A stretch of DNA of 64,000 bases from Burkholderiales bacterium (GTDB lineage: Bacteria; Pseudomonadota; Gammaproteobacteria; Burkholderiales; UBA11063): NCBI GenBank assembly GCA_020697255.1, contig JAJFBE010000002.1:310001-374000 (forward strand). The letters run 5' to 3'. A program made the position numbers and the translations under genes. Below are positions 8,833 to 19,914 of this stretch, one piece after another. Under the pieces are notes generated by a model, which searched no databases, was not told where the DNA came from, and was given only the letters and a program-made list of their open reading frames with translations. Numbering within the stretch: the first letter of the stretch is position 1; each line of letters opens with the position of its first letter.

Positions 8833-9441
8833 TCATTGCAAAGTGCATGTGCTTTGATTATACCCAACATCTATTTCAGGAATCGCATAGATCTGATGGT
8901 AAAGCTCCGTATAGCCTTTAAAACTACTAAAGGGGCTAGGCAACTCGTGGATACTGCATTCAGCAAGAACATCCGTAAACTTTAACCCTTTATATTTTCC
9001 GGAAATGCGCCAATATTCTGTATTGTCAGCTGCTTTTATACGACGAAGGCTCCACCCACAAATCTGCAACGAATTTAATGACACATATTTATCGTCATAG
9101 TTAGCTTTAAGAGGGAGTGTATAATCTAACCCATGAAATAAAGGTTCAGTTCTATATGTGACCGTATACTGCCCCTCTTTAACTGTACCTAAACTAGTCG
9201 TTACTACTAGCCCTTTATTTTCCTGTGGCTCACCGATTGCCCAATTAAATTTCAATTCCTGACCTACCGTAAACTTACATTGTGCTTTTTCACCATAAGT
9301 TAGGGCATGTAGTTTTCCCATGCACAGCAATAATAAAATAATACTAAATAAAAAACTATTTAAAATATATTTTTTAGTTACGGTATTGTTTCCTAAACTT
9401 TTATTTAATCCCAAAGAAATTCCGTTTTGCTTCGTTTTCAT
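8833..9441 (-). CDS. Secreted protein of unknown function between pabA and pabB
   Basis: Unrecognised. The first 25 residues are polar and basic (MKTKQNGISL...), followed by a hydrophobic stretch IILLLLCMGKLHA, so it is either an unusually long signal peptide or a membrane anchor with the remainder in the periplasm. The mature region has four cysteines (QCKF, QICGW, AECSI, STCTL), suggesting two disulfides. I use the ATG at 9441; the longer reading would begin at a TTG at 9453. It separates pabA from pabB on the same strand. The 237 bases between it and pabB are AT-rich and show no gene; they include a short REP-like piece near 9507. Confidence 0.6.
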   Translation of the reverse strand: MKTKQNGISLGLNKSLGNNTVTKKYILNSFLFSIILLLLCMGKLHALTYGEKAQCKFTVGQELKFNWAIGEPQENKGLVVTTSLGTVKEGQYTVTYRTEPLFHGLDYTLPLKANYDDKYVSLNSLQICGWSLRRIKAADNTEYWRISGKYKGLKFTDVLAECSIHELPSPFSSFKGYTELYHQIYAIPEIDVGYNQSTCTLQ

Positions 9442-9690
9442 TTTTCTATCCAATTTAAAATAAACCTATCATTATAATAGCTTATTATACGGATATATAC
9501 TATACGGGATTTCCGTAACCGGTTGTGCATAGGCCAGGGTAAAATTATTTATAAGATATCTTTTTAGTATTAAAGAGAATTTAAAATGATAATTTCCTGC
9601 TAGACTTATTTTAACTTTAATTATGCAAGAAATACTTTTGAAAAAATAGTATAAATGTCAACCATTGCTATATGAACTTAACTCTAAATA

Positions 9691-11079
9691 TTATGTTATA
9701 GTTTCAAATAGTTTTTGGGCTTTTAACATAGATTCTTCATATTCTGCTATCGGGTCGGAATAAAGTGTTACCGCCCCGCCAACATGAAAACTTAGTTCAT
9801 CATTATAGATAGTAATTGTCCTGATTGCCACAGATAAATCTATATTCCCGTTAAACCCGATATAACCAACACTACCATAACTTATACCGCGTGGCGTATT
9901 TTGTTCCAATTCATCTATAATTTGCTGAGCGCGAATTTTTGGTGCGCCGGTAATTGACCCTGCCGGAAATATTGCTTTAATGATATCAAAGATTCCTATA
10001 TCAGATTTTAATCTCCCGTTAATCACTGAGACTAAATGATGCACATTGGTAAATGATTCCAATCCACATAATTGCTTAACAACTATACTATCTGCTTCAC
10101 AAATTTTGGATAAATCGTTTCGCATCAAATCTACAATCATTATATTCTCTGCCCTGTCTTTAGAACTAGATTGTAAAGTTTGCGCTAAAAAATTATCCAA
10201 TCCTAAATCCGGATTTCTTCTAATAGTACCCTTTATTGGCCTGACTTCTACTTCATTATTAGTTATTTTTATAAATCTTTCAGGAGAGGCTGAAAGTATT
10301 TTTAGCTTATCCAAATTTAAATAAGCAGAAAATGGCGCTGGATTTTTATACTGTAGATAACAAAATAATTTTTCAGGCTTATAGTTATTGTCAATTTTAG
10401 CGCTAAATTTCTGTGCTAAATTTGCCTCAAAAATATCACCGGCTTTTATATACTCTACAGCTTTTTTAACAGCATTAGCATAAGTTTCTTTAGTAAAATT
10501 TGATTTTAGTACTAAGGCTTTAGGATTATCTATATCAGTTTGAGGGATAGCAACAGCACTATTATAAATATTCTCTAATTTGGATAATAAACCATCAATG
10601 TCTGCATCGGATAATTCGGTTACCAATAGATAACAAATTTTTTCCTGCTTATCAAAAGCAAATACCTGATTATATATGCCAAACCAATAGTAAGGTAGCT
10701 GGATCCCCACCTGCACAGGGATAACAGGCTGCACGGAAATGACATGCGGTTCTAACCGCCTGGCATAATCATAACTTATGAAGCCCATTAAACCACCAGT
10801 AAAGGGTAGATTTTCCCCTGGTGGATTTCCACTCACTGCATGCGCGCACACACATGGATGATATTTTTTCAATTCTTCAAATTTTTCTAATTGCTCCTGG
10901 AGGGATACCCCGGATTTCGGTGAGATAGTGTCTACCGGGTCTATACCAATAAAGCTATAACGTCCATAATAATTATGTTCTAAACTACTTTCTAAAAATA
11001 CCGTAGCATAGCGCGTGCCAACAATATCAAAGAGTTTTTTTGGCTCAATATAAGGTAGACATTTATAAACTGATGACAT
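9691..11079 (-). CDS. pabB: Aminodeoxychorismate synthase component I
   Basis: Chorismate-utilising enzyme that makes 4-amino-4-deoxychorismate, the precursor of p-aminobenzoate and folate. PIKGT at 281-285 has the lysine K283 that forms the covalent intermediate in aminodeoxychorismate synthases, whereas anthranilate synthases have PIAGT; this is the key residue for the call. GSITGAPK and the C-terminal GGAVTLYSDP are the other conserved active-site segments. Length (462) is standard. It lies 14 bp behind ppx on the same strand. No pabC lyase gene is seen in the window. Confidence 0.9.
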   Translation of the reverse strand: MSSVYKCLPYIEPKKLFDIVGTRYATVFLESSLEHNYYGRYSFIGIDPVDTISPKSGVSLQEQLEKFEELKKYHPCVCAHAVSGNPPGENLPFTGGLMGFISYDYARRLEPHVISVQPVIPVQVGIQLPYYWFGIYNQVFAFDKQEKICYLLVTELSDADIDGLLSKLENIYNSAVAIPQTDIDNPKALVLKSNFTKETYANAVKKAVEYIKAGDIFEANLAQKFSAKIDNNYKPEKLFCYLQYKNPAPFSAYLNLDKLKILSASPERFIKITNNEVEVRPIKGTIRRNPDLGLDNFLAQTLQSSSKDRAENIMIVDLMRNDLSKICEADSIVVKQLCGLESFTNVHHLVSVINGRLKSDIGIFDIIKAIFPAGSITGAPKIRAQQIIDELEQNTPRGISYGSVGYIGFNGNIDLSVAIRTITIYNDELSFHVGGAVTLYSDPIAEYEESMLKAQKLFETIT

Positions 11080-11093
11080 TTAATTTTTTATGA

Positions 11094-12593
11094 CTAAGAT
11101 GTGACTAATTTGATTTTAAAATCAATTTTCTTCCACTGGGCAATTTCTTCATTTAATGAATGGCGGGTAAGTGGGTTTTGTTTTAGCCATGTACTGTTAA
11201 TTATTAAATTAAATCCCTCTTTGGTAGGAGAATCTACCTGAATAATATGATCTTTAGGTATATCTTTTCGATTACGATTAAAAATTACTGCCAATCTAAA
11301 ACATAACACCATCATTAATAATTTTGATCTAACCCGGCGCTTATTTTTTAATCCATCAATAGCCCGGGTCAGCCCGCCTCTGTGCGCACGCACCAAATCA
11401 GCTAATAAAGTTTGCTCTGGTTTAGAAAATCCAGGCAATTCAGCATTAGCCAGAATATATGCCCCATGTTTATGGTAGTCATTATGTGAAATTGCCAAAC
11501 CGGTTTCATATAACTGTGCCGCCCATTGTAATAATTTAATCTGCTCCGGATCTTGTTTAGCCTTGTCTACTACCTGCTTATATAAATTTAGGGCTACATT
11601 TGCAACACGGTCACCCTGTGCATCATCTAGTACCGAACGTTTCTTTAGTCTTTCTACCGTACTTTCACGTAAATCACGATTTGTTTTCCGCCCAAGTAAA
11701 TCATACATCACACCTTCGCGTAGTGATCCATCAGCGATTGTCATATTAGCTATTTGCAGCTCTTCCATAACTCCGGTCATGATAGCCAGCCCACCGGCAA
11801 TCACTGGCACCCGATCTTCTTTTAAACCAGCCATAGACAGATTGTTAATATTTCTATACTTAACTAACATCTTTCTGAGCTTATATAATCCGTCTAAGGA
11901 AATTTGATCTGAAAAATTATTCTCTATACATAAATCATATAAAGCACGAGCCGTACCGGAAGTGCCGATAGCCGCAACCCAATCATGACTGGCAAATAAA
12001 TGTTCCATCGCCTGAACCCTGCCACGAGCAGCAAAAATTGCATTGGCAAAATTACGCTCAGTTAATTCTCCGCTTACAAAATAACGGTTGCTAAAGGATA
12101 CGCATCCCATGGTGACACTTTCCATAATCTGTGGCTCATAGCCAACCCCGGTTACAAATTCAGTTGAACCACCACCAATATCAATTACCAGACGTTTATC
12201 CTGGCTAAATGCCATAGAATGCATCGCACCAATATAAATCAGTCTGGCTTCTTCAGTACCGGAAATAACTTCCACATTAAACCCCAGGGCTTTATTGGCA
12301 AGCATAATGAAATCTTCAGCATTTCGGGCAACACGTAATGCGCTCGTGCCAACAACTCTAACCTGGCTTTTTTTGAAACCAATTAAGCGTTCGCCAAACC
12401 TGGCCAATACGGCCAGGGCTTCTTCTTGTTTTTCCGGGGTCAGATTATCATTTTCATCTAAACCACCAGTTAATCGTACAGTCTCTTTAATCTGGTCTAT
12501 CGGATGCAGAGTATTATCTTCTTGGATACTTGCAATCAAAAGGCGAAAACTATTTGAGCCTAAATCTACTGTGGCTAATAAATTATTTTCCAT
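11094..12593 (-). CDS. ppx: Exopolyphosphatase / pppGpp phosphohydrolase (Ppx/GppA)
   Basis: ASKHA-fold phosphatase that shortens polyphosphate chains and, in some members, converts pppGpp to ppGpp. DLGSNSFRL near the N-terminus and IDIGGGSTEF at about residue 140 are the two phosphate-binding loops. An HD-like helical domain follows (YHKHGAYILANAELPG), as in full-length Ppx. Length is 499. Sequence alone does not separate Ppx from GppA. It lies 36 bp downstream of rpiA and 14 bp upstream of pabB. Confidence 0.87.
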   Translation of the reverse strand: MENNLLATVDLGSNSFRLLIASIQEDNTLHPIDQIKETVRLTGGLDENDNLTPEKQEEALAVLARFGERLIGFKKSQVRVVGTSALRVARNAEDFIMLANKALGFNVEVISGTEEARLIYIGAMHSMAFSQDKRLVIDIGGGSTEFVTGVGYEPQIMESVTMGCVSFSNRYFVSGELTERNFANAIFAARGRVQAMEHLFASHDWVAAIGTSGTARALYDLCIENNFSDQISLDGLYKLRKMLVKYRNINNLSMAGLKEDRVPVIAGGLAIMTGVMEELQIANMTIADGSLREGVMYDLLGRKTNRDLRESTVERLKKRSVLDDAQGDRVANVALNLYKQVVDKAKQDPEQIKLLQWAAQLYETGLAISHNDYHKHGAYILANAELPGFSKPEQTLLADLVRAHRGGLTRAIDGLKNKRRVRSKLLMMVLCFRLAVIFNRNRKDIPKDHIIQVDSPTKEGFNLIINSTWLKQNPLTRHSLNEEIAQWKKIDFKIKLVTS

Positions 12594-12628
12594 AATTTTA
12601 ATGCACCTGGGAATTCAAATCATTTGAG

Positions 12629-13291
12629 TTATCGTAAGACATCTAGACTTCCATCTCTCTTAGCTAATACCAACTCATCTGCACCACGTTTGGCAAATAA
12701 ACCATTTGTCACTACACCCACTATATTATTTATCTTTTCTTCCAGGGCAATTGGCTCTAATATATCCAAATTATGTACATCTAATATATAATTGCCATTA
12801 TCAGTTATAACCTCTTCACGCCAGTTTGGTGCGCCGCCTAATTTTACCATCTCGCGTGCCACATAACTTCTAGCCAGCGGAATTACTTCCACCGGAAGAG
12901 GAAAATTTCCAAGTTTCATAACATATTTTGATTCATCGGCAATACAAATGAACTTGCGTGAACTAGCTGCAATTATCTTCTCCTGGGTAAGTGCCGCTCC
13001 GCCACCTTTAATCATCTCCAGCGAATGATTTATCTCATCAGCACCATCAATATAAATATCTAATGGTCCGGCACTGTTCAAATCGAGCACTGCTATACCA
13101 TATTGTTTGAGCAAATTTGTCGTTTGGGATGAACTAGACACTGCCCCACGAATTTTATGTTTAATTTCGGCTAATTTATCAATAAAATATTTTACGGTTG
13201 AGCCGGTACCAACACCAACTACCATATCATCTTTAACATAACGAACTGCATACTCGCCGGCTAGTTTTTTTTGTGCATTTTGATCTATCAT
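12629..13291 (-). CDS. rpiA: Ribose-5-phosphate isomerase A
   Basis: Interconverts ribose 5-phosphate and ribulose 5-phosphate in the non-oxidative pentose phosphate pathway. The substrate loops [10 protein letters not shown] and SSSQTTNLL, the DGADEI motif and [12 protein letters not shown] are all present. Length (220) is typical. Its ATG overlaps the end of dxs, so the two are probably translationally coupled. Tkt at 52.9 kb belongs to the same pathway. Confidence 0.95.
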   Translation of the reverse strand: MIDQNAQKKLAGEYAVRYVKDDMVVGVGTGSTVKYFIDKLAEIKHKIRGAVSSSSQTTNLLKQYGIAVLDLNSAGPLDIYIDGADEINHSLEMIKGGGAALTQEKIIAASSRKFICIADESKYVMKLGNFPLPVEVIPLARSYVAREMVKLGGAPNWREEVITDNGNYILDVHNLDILEPIALEEKINNIVGVVTNGLFAKRGADELVLAKRDGSLDVLR

Positions 13292-15156
13292 GCTATCTTC
13301 TCTTTCGACATAAAATCATTTATTGATTTGACAATCCCGTCTTTGTCCAATCCGCAATATTTTAATATTGCCTTAGGATCTCCATGTGGTGGAAACAAAT
13401 CAGCAATCCCCAGATGCAAAATTGGCATAGCTATTCCAAGAAAAGTCATCACTTCACAACAGCCGCTTCCAGCACCCCCGGCAATAACGTTCTCCTCTAT
13501 AGTAATAATATAGTCATGCGTTTCACACATTTGTTTTATCAAAGCAGTATCTAATGGCTTTACAAAGCGCATATTGCATAAGCTTGCATTTATCTCATCT
13601 GCCACAAGGTGCGAAACATCAAGCATCGAGCCAAAAGATAAAATAGCTATTTTATTGCCATGCCGAACTATTTCGCCCTTACCAAATGATAGTAGCTTTG
13701 GCGTTTCTACAATTTGTGTCCCTGAACCGCCCCCTCTTGGATAGCGAACTGCACACGGCATATTCATTCTATAGGCTGTCCATAACATATGATAACACTC
13801 ATTTTCATTACTAGGCGCCAGAATAACCATATTGGGAATACAACGTAAAAATGATAAATCAAATGCACCAATATGGGTCGGGCCATCTGCACCAACAATG
13901 CCTGCGCGATCTATGGCAAACATTACCGGTAAATTTTGTAGGGCAATATCATGAATTAACTGGTCGTAACCACGCTGCAAAAATGTAGAATAAATAGCAA
14001 CTATTGCTTTTACACCCTGAGTCGCAACCCCGGCTGCAAAAGTTAATGCATGCTGCTCAGCAATTCCTACATCAAAATATTTTTCCGGATAAAGATTAGC
14101 AAACTCAACCAAACCAGATCCCTCACGCATTGCCGGGGTAATTGCCACAAAATTAGTTTCTGTCTTAGCCATATCACACAGCCATTTGCTAAATACCTGG
14201 GTATAGGTTAAAGCAGACCCGCTTTTATTACCTGCGGCCATTCCAACTAATGGGTTAAATTTGGTAACCCCATGGTAACCAATTGGATTATGCTCTGCTA
14301 ATTTATATCCTTGTCCTTTTTTGGTAACAACATGTAAAAATTGCGGGCCGGATAATTGTTTTATGCGCTTTAAATGCGAAACTAATTCATCTATATCATG
14401 ACCATCAATCGGGCCAATATAGTTAAAACCAAGCTCTTCGAACATAGTACTGGGCATCACCATACCCTTCATATGCTCTTCAACTCTGTGCGCAATTTTT
14501 TGCATTGTCGGCATCAGGCTTAGTGCCTTATTTGCAGTTTGCTTAACAGTGTTATAAAAACGACTGGCTAAAATTGTTGATAAATATTGACTAATTGCAC
14601 CAACACTCTCCGAAATCGACATTTCATTATCATTTAAAATAACTAATATATCACTTTTTAACCAACCGGCATTATTCAAACCTTCAAAGGCTAATCCTGC
14701 AGTCATTGATCCATCGCCAATTATCGCCACTGCTTTGTTATCTTTTCCTAATGCTTTATTGGCAACGGCCATGCCCAAAGCTGCCGAAATCGAAGTTGAA
14801 GAATGGCCCACCCCAAAAGTATCGTACTCACTTTCATCGCGCTTAGGAAATCCGGCAATACCATTTAATTGGCGTAATGTTCCCATTTGATCACGCCTAC
14901 CGGTTAGAATTTTATGTGGATAAGACTGATGCCCTACATCCCACACCAACAAATCCTCTGGGGTATTATAAACATAATGAAGCGCAATACTTAATTCAAC
15001 CGCGCCTAAATTTGATGCTAAGTGCCCTCCGGTATTGCTAACTGTATCCAAAATAAACTCACGTAGCTCTTTTGATAAAACATACAACTGTTCCTGGCTA
15101 AGTTTACGTAAGTCGCTGGGATAATTTATCTGTTCTAGTAGGGGAAACGTACTCAT
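13288..15156 (-). CDS. dxs: 1-deoxy-D-xylulose-5-phosphate synthase
   Basis: Thiamine-diphosphate enzyme that condenses pyruvate and glyceraldehyde 3-phosphate, the first step of the MEP isoprenoid pathway. [15 protein letters not shown] carries the ThDP/magnesium motif, [15 protein letters not shown] holds the catalytic glutamate, and the C-terminal domain begins near residue 490. Length (622) is standard. It lies 23 bp downstream of ispA and xseB, the conserved proteobacterial order xseB-ispA-dxs, so one transcript supplies the first enzyme and the farnesyl synthase. Confidence 0.96.
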   Translation of the reverse strand: MSTFPLLEQINYPSDLRKLSQEQLYVLSKELREFILDTVSNTGGHLASNLGAVELSIALHYVYNTPEDLLVWDVGHQSYPHKILTGRRDQMGTLRQLNGIAGFPKRDESEYDTFGVGHSSTSISAALGMAVANKALGKDNKAVAIIGDGSMTAGLAFEGLNNAGWLKSDILVILNDNEMSISESVGAISQYLSTILASRFYNTVKQTANKALSLMPTMQKIAHRVEEHMKGMVMPSTMFEELGFNYIGPIDGHDIDELVSHLKRIKQLSGPQFLHVVTKKGQGYKLAEHNPIGYHGVTKFNPLVGMAAGNKSGSALTYTQVFSKWLCDMAKTETNFVAITPAMREGSGLVEFANLYPEKYFDVGIAEQHALTFAAGVATQGVKAIVAIYSTFLQRGYDQLIHDIALQNLPVMFAIDRAGIVGADGPTHIGAFDLSFLRCIPNMVILAPSNENECYHMLWTAYRMNMPCAVRYPRGGGSGTQIVETPKLLSFGKGEIVRHGNKIAILSFGSMLDVSHLVADEINASLCNMRFVKPLDTALIKQMCETHDYIITIEENVIAGGAGSGCCEVMTFLGIAMPILHLGIADLFPPHGDPKAILKYCGLDKDGIVKSINDFMSKEKIA

Positions 15157-15179
15157 TTAAAAAAATTCTCTCTAAATAC

Positions 15180-16043
15180 TCAGTGATTTCTCTTATATAC
15201 ACTAGTTGCTATATCTTGCAACATATCACTATTTTGTATGGAAGATAAGTCTACCATAATCTCTGTATATAGCTCACCGGCAATTGCCCCGGCTTCTTCT
15301 AAGCCCAGTAAGCTTACATATGTAGCTTTCTCGTTTACAACATCCTTATTTGCAGTCTTACCCAATGTATCAGATGTCTGTGTAACATCCAAGATATCAT
15401 CAACAATTTGAAATAATAAACCAAGGCTGCCTGCAATCTGCCCCAATTTACTATATCTAACTAAAGAAAACTCGGAACCGCATAAATAGCCGCACAAAAT
15501 TGCAGCTTTAATTAAAGCCCCGGTTTTACACATATGCATATTTTGTAAATCGGTTAGATTTAGTTGCTGGCCGGTTGAATACAAATCAAGCATCTGCCCC
15601 CCAACCATTCCATTTATACCGCTGGCTTCACTTACAATATTAATAATTTTTAATTTATTATCCGGCGAAATTTTTAAACCCGGGGCGCTCAAAATTTCAA
15701 AGGCCAAAGCTTGTAATGCATCTCCAACTAAAATAGCAGTTGCTTCATCATATTTCTTGTGGCATGTTGCTATACCACGGCGTAAATCATCGTCATCCAT
15801 TGCGGGTAAGTCATCATGCACTAACGAGTAACAATGAATTAGCTCTAAGGCACATCCAATATCTAAGACTGATTTTGAATCGGCAGCATTTAATTTGCCA
15901 CTAGCAATTGATAATAATGGACGAATACGCTTTCCGCCACTTAAAACCGAATAGCGAATTGGATCAATTAAACCCGGATTCTTTTCTCTATCTGATAATA
16001 TTTCAGCGAGTCGTTTTTCAATTAAATCAAGGTCTTTATACAA
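15180..16043 (-). CDS. ispA: Farnesyl diphosphate synthase
   Basis: Short-chain trans-prenyltransferase making farnesyl diphosphate from IPP and DMAPP. The first aspartate-rich motif is the six-residue-spaced form in HDDLPAMDDDDLRRG, with its two extra residues, typical of bacterial type II FPP synthases. The second motif, FQIVDDILD, is also present. Length (287) is normal. The N-terminus overlaps the end of xseB by 8 bases. Its product feeds IspB and undecaprenyl synthesis. Confidence 0.94.
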   Translation of the reverse strand: MYKDLDLIEKRLAEILSDREKNPGLIDPIRYSVLSGGKRIRPLLSIASGKLNAADSKSVLDIGCALELIHCYSLVHDDLPAMDDDDLRRGIATCHKKYDEATAILVGDALQALAFEILSAPGLKISPDNKLKIINIVSEASGINGMVGGQMLDLYSTGQQLNLTDLQNMHMCKTGALIKAAILCGYLCGSEFSLVRYSKLGQIAGSLGLLFQIVDDILDVTQTSDTLGKTANKDVVNEKATYVSLLGLEEAGAIAGELYTEIMVDLSSIQNSDMLQDIATSVYKRNH

Positions 16044-16266
16044 CGTTAAAATCTTTTAAACTATCGGTATCGGTATCCAAAATTTTTACCTTTTGCTCCA
16101 CTTCGGCCAGTTTTTCCTGGCAAAACTTAATTAATGCCATGCCAAGTTGGTATTTTTCCAAAGCTGTTTCAAGCTTAACTTCATTATTTTCAATTTGCAA
16201 AACTATCTGTTCAAGCTCTGCCATTGCTTCTTCAAAATCAGCCGGGGATTTTGTTTTTGTAACCAT
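16036..16266 (-). CDS. xseB: Exodeoxyribonuclease VII small subunit
   Basis: Small helical subunit that binds the large subunit XseA; together they degrade single-stranded DNA. The sequence is short (76 residues), highly charged, and has the family pattern of FEEAMAELEQIV near the start, LETALEKYQLGMAL in the middle and a lysine-rich end. Position directly before ispA and dxs supports the call. It starts 1 bp after the end of the POT transporter gene. Confidence 0.9.
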   Translation of the reverse strand: MVTKTKSPADFEEAMAELEQIVLQIENNEVKLETALEKYQLGMALIKFCQEKLAEVEQKVKILDTDTDSLKDFNVV

Positions 16267-16267
16267 T

Positions 16268-17701
16268 TTAACCGTTCCTTATCAATTTACCAATATACCA
16301 ACCTAAAAGAATCGAGATAATACACGTTGCGATACTAATTATAAAATAACTTAAAAATGAATGGAAATATATTAATTGCATTGAATGAATAGTCGTATGA
16401 TGCACATCACTTATGTCCGCTTGATTAGCAAGTAACCCAGCCAATTTACCACCAAAACCAATTGATAGTAAAGATATCCCCATCATTGCTGAAACATAGC
16501 GTGGCGGAACTAAAATACTCACCATGGATAAGCTAGTTGGGGAAAGGCACAATTCACCAATTGCTACAAAAATATAAGGCAATATAATAAAAATAATATT
16601 TAAATGCCTACCATGTACCATGGCATACCACAACCCAGCTGAAATAAACAAAAAGCATAAGCTATTAAATAAAAATCCTAAGCTATACCGATTTGGAATT
16701 GAAACACTAAGCCCACGGTCTTTAAAATAGAACCATACCATATTTATCACAGGGCCAAACAAGATAACACCCAATGATTCAATTGCCGGTATTGAACTAA
16801 TCGGTACACCATTTGGTACCTGACATACGCGTTCAGTACAAAGACCAATTGAAAAGAATTGCTGAAAGAAAATTGCCCAATAGCAAACAGCAAGTAAAAT
16901 AAGAAACAAAAAGGCCAGAAGCTTATTTCGCTCTACCCCATGATGGGTTATAATTGTGAACAAAATAAAACCAAAGCAAAGAATTGCAATAAATATAAAA
17001 TAAAGTGTTGCTAAAAATTCTGATTGAAGCACAAAAATGGATACTGTTAGCATGGTTATTACCCCAATTAAGGCATAGGCATAATCTCTAAACCTCAACC
17101 GTGTTTTGCGTCGATCAATTATCTTATACTTAAGTTTACCATATGAGAAAATAACTGTACCTAATATGATACCAATTGCCGATGATATAAACGTAATACC
17201 CCACCCCAGAAAAGAAGAGAGATAACCGCCAAGCAGGCTGCCACCTAAGGCTCCCATGTATATACCAGTATAATATAAAGTGAAGCCGGCTTCTTTACGT
17301 TCGTTATCATGATGCGAATATAAGGTACCTAATAGACTTGAGATATTTGGCTTAAGTAACCCGGTCCCAACTGAGACCAAGCTTAGCCCCATAGTTAAAC
17401 CCTGTAGATTTGGCAAAATACCTATACCGGTATAACCAATAAATAAAAAAATACTACCAAGAAATATGCTGGCAACAGAACCAATAAACCTATCGGCAAT
17501 TATACCGCCGAAAAAAGAATTGATATATGCCAGGGCGGTAAACGAGCCAACTATAACATAACTACTTTGATCATTTTGGTGCAACCTATTTAAGAGGTAA
17601 AATACTAAAACTGTCTGAATAATATAAAAACCATAACGTTCCCACATTTCTGTAAGAAAAATAACCAGAAATCCCTGTGGTTGTTTATGATCTGCATTCA
17701 T
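16268..17701 (-). CDS. Proton-dependent oligopeptide transporter (POT/PTR2 family)
   Basis: Inner-membrane MFS transporter that imports di- and tripeptides with protons. The N-terminal FLTEMWERYGFY contains the E-x-x-E-R proton-coupling motif of the POT family. About 12-14 hydrophobic helices are visible over 477 residues, including FTLYYTGIYMGALGG, the PTR2 signature region. The gene sits between adk and xseB, where it probably shares the adk transcript; there is no metabolic reason for the pairing. Confidence 0.88.
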   Translation of the reverse strand: MNADHKQPQGFLVIFLTEMWERYGFYIIQTVLVFYLLNRLHQNDQSSYVIVGSFTALAYINSFFGGIIADRFIGSVASIFLGSIFLFIGYTGIGILPNLQGLTMGLSLVSVGTGLLKPNISSLLGTLYSHHDNERKEAGFTLYYTGIYMGALGGSLLGGYLSSFLGWGITFISSAIGIILGTVIFSYGKLKYKIIDRRKTRLRFRDYAYALIGVITMLTVSIFVLQSEFLATLYFIFIAILCFGFILFTIITHHGVERNKLLAFLFLILLAVCYWAIFFQQFFSIGLCTERVCQVPNGVPISSIPAIESLGVILFGPVINMVWFYFKDRGLSVSIPNRYSLGFLFNSLCFLFISAGLWYAMVHGRHLNIIFIILPYIFVAIGELCLSPTSLSMVSILVPPRYVSAMMGISLLSIGFGGKLAGLLANQADISDVHHTTIHSMQLIYFHSFLSYFIISIATCIISILLGWYIGKLIRNG

Positions 17702-17727
17702 TTTTTGGCTCTTCTGTCAGATTATTA

Positions 17728-18384
<657 letters not shown>

Positions 18385-18397
18385 CTATTCTATATTA

Positions 18398-18433
18398 ATA
18401 CCTGGATTCCCAACCAAGCTGGAAATAACAGAC
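18398..18433. repeat. REP-like intergenic element
   Basis: On the minus strand TTATTTCCAGCTTGGTTGGG followed by AATCCAGG resembles the common REP-type core (GTCATTCCCG...CGGGAATCC) with a short imperfect hairpin. It sits between the outer-membrane lipoprotein gene and adk. Similar degenerate pieces occur at about 9507, 23560, 40052, 47376, 62127 and 63481. Confidence 0.45.
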
Positions 18434-18435
18434 AG

Positions 18436-19914
18436 CTAACTGTCGCGGCCATCACCAAATTTAGTATTTGGCTTATCCGTATTATCTACATCATACCCAG
18501 CTGCTAGTGCCTGATAAAGAGTTACAATAGTTTGTAACTGATTAGTTTTTGAACTGGCAGCAGTGAGTGCAGTTTGCTCCATCTGAATCTTATACTGCAG
18601 TACCGGCATTAAACTATCCAGCCCCTGTTTATATCGACCATCTTCAAGGTTATACGCAACAACTGAAGCTTTATATGCCTCCATCTGGTCTTTATAACTT
18701 TTAGTAAGTTTATCATGACCAGATAAACCAGTATCTACCTGCTGGAATGCCGTCCTCACTGTATTTATATAATTCCAGTATGCCTGATAGTAAATTCCTC
18801 TAGCGCCCTTAATCTGACCATAAATTGATAAATTTAATATAGGCATTAAGGCATTGGCCTGAATTTGCCAGAAATCACTACCGGCATTAAATAATGAAGC
18901 TAATCCATTTGAGGCAAAACCTGTATTACCGGTCAGGGCAATCGTTGGGAAAAACTGTGAAGTTGCTACACCAATATTGGCATTAGCCTGGACAAGCCCG
19001 CTTTCCATCTGGCGAATATCCGGACGTGATCTAAGTACGGTTGATGGTAAATTTACCGGGATAATACCATCGGTTGGCAGTGCCGTAAAATCTACCCCAC
19101 GTGGCAAATCGCCTGGGTTTTTATTGGCTAATACGCGAATTGCATTAGTAGTCGAAACAATATTATTTTGCATAATCGGCACTTGTGCCTTAGCTGTTTC
19201 ATATTGCTGCTGATAATTTTGTAAAGTAAGAAGGGAAATATAGCCTTCTTTGTACTGCGCTTTGCCCAACTCATATTGTTTAGCCGTATCTTCAGCCAGT
19301 TGCTTTCTTAATACCAACATATAATCATAACCACGTAGAGATAAATAACTACCAACTACCTGTCCGATAATTGTCATACGCATTGCATCTTTTTGGTATT
19401 TGGCTAATCCAACGCCAGCTTTTGCTGCCTCTTGTTGACGTAATTGTTGCATAATATTTAAACTATAGCTTGGTGTAAAATCAATAAAATAACCGGCATT
19501 ACCACCTACAGTATAGGCAGAAGCACCATTACTTGTTACCCCAGTGTAAGTGCCTGTTGCCCTGTAACCCGGCATGAAAGAAAGTGTCGGGACCCAGCCC
19601 ATTTCTACAGCCTGCAAATTACCCTGTGCGTTAATAATATTACCAATTTGTTGTTGAATGGTCTGGTTATTTGCCAATGTATAAACTACCAGCTTATCCA
19701 AAACCGGGTCGTTAAATTGCTCCCACCATTTCATTTTGGCCATCCGGGTAACATCTGCCGATTCGTTACTTTTGTCTACTTTGGATAAATCATCTTTGCT
19801 TACCCAATCTTTTGGTGCGCCAGCATTTGGAGATGTATAACTTGGCCCCCAAATAGCACAACCGCCAAGAACCATGGCGGCAAACCATATTAATATCTGT
19901 TTACTTCTTATCAC
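18436..19914 (-). CDS. RND efflux outer-membrane lipoprotein (NodT/OprM type)
   Basis: TolC-like outer-membrane channel for tripartite efflux pumps. The signal peptide ends in a lipobox LGGC with the acylated cysteine at residue 19. Two OEP repeats follow, with the conserved LPSTVLRSRPDIRQME between them at about residues 285-300. Length (492) is typical of NodT-family channels. The gene overlaps glmU by 14 bases. No periplasmic adaptor or inner-membrane pump gene is adjacent, so it must serve a pump encoded elsewhere or act as a shared channel. Confidence 0.88.
   Translation of the reverse strand: MIRSKQILIWFAAMVLGGCAIWGPSYTSPNAGAPKDWVSKDDLSKVDKSNESADVTRMAKMKWWEQFNDPVLDKLVVYTLANNQTIQQQIGNIINAQGNLQAVEMGWVPTLSFMPGYRATGTYTGVTSNGASAYTVGGNAGYFIDFTPSYSLNIMQQLRQQEAAKAGVGLAKYQKDAMRMTIIGQVVGSYLSLRGYDYMLVLRKQLAEDTAKQYELGKAQYKEGYISLLTLQNYQQQYETAKAQVPIMQNNIVSTTNAIRVLANKNPGDLPRGVDFTALPTDGIIPVNLPSTVLRSRPDIRQMESGLVQANANIGVATSQFFPTIALTGNTGFASNGLASLFNAGSDFWQIQANALMPILNLSIYGQIKGARGIYYQAYWNYINTVRTAFQQVDTGLSGHDKLTKSYKDQMEAYKASVVAYNLEDGRYKQGLDSLMPVLQYKIQMEQTALTAASSKTNQLQTIVTLYQALAAGYDVDNTDKPNTKFGDGRDS

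Noticed and set aside
9691-11079. Anthranilate synthase (trpE) instead of pabB
   Set aside because: PIKGT with lysine at the key position marks aminodeoxychorismate synthase; no trp genes are nearby.
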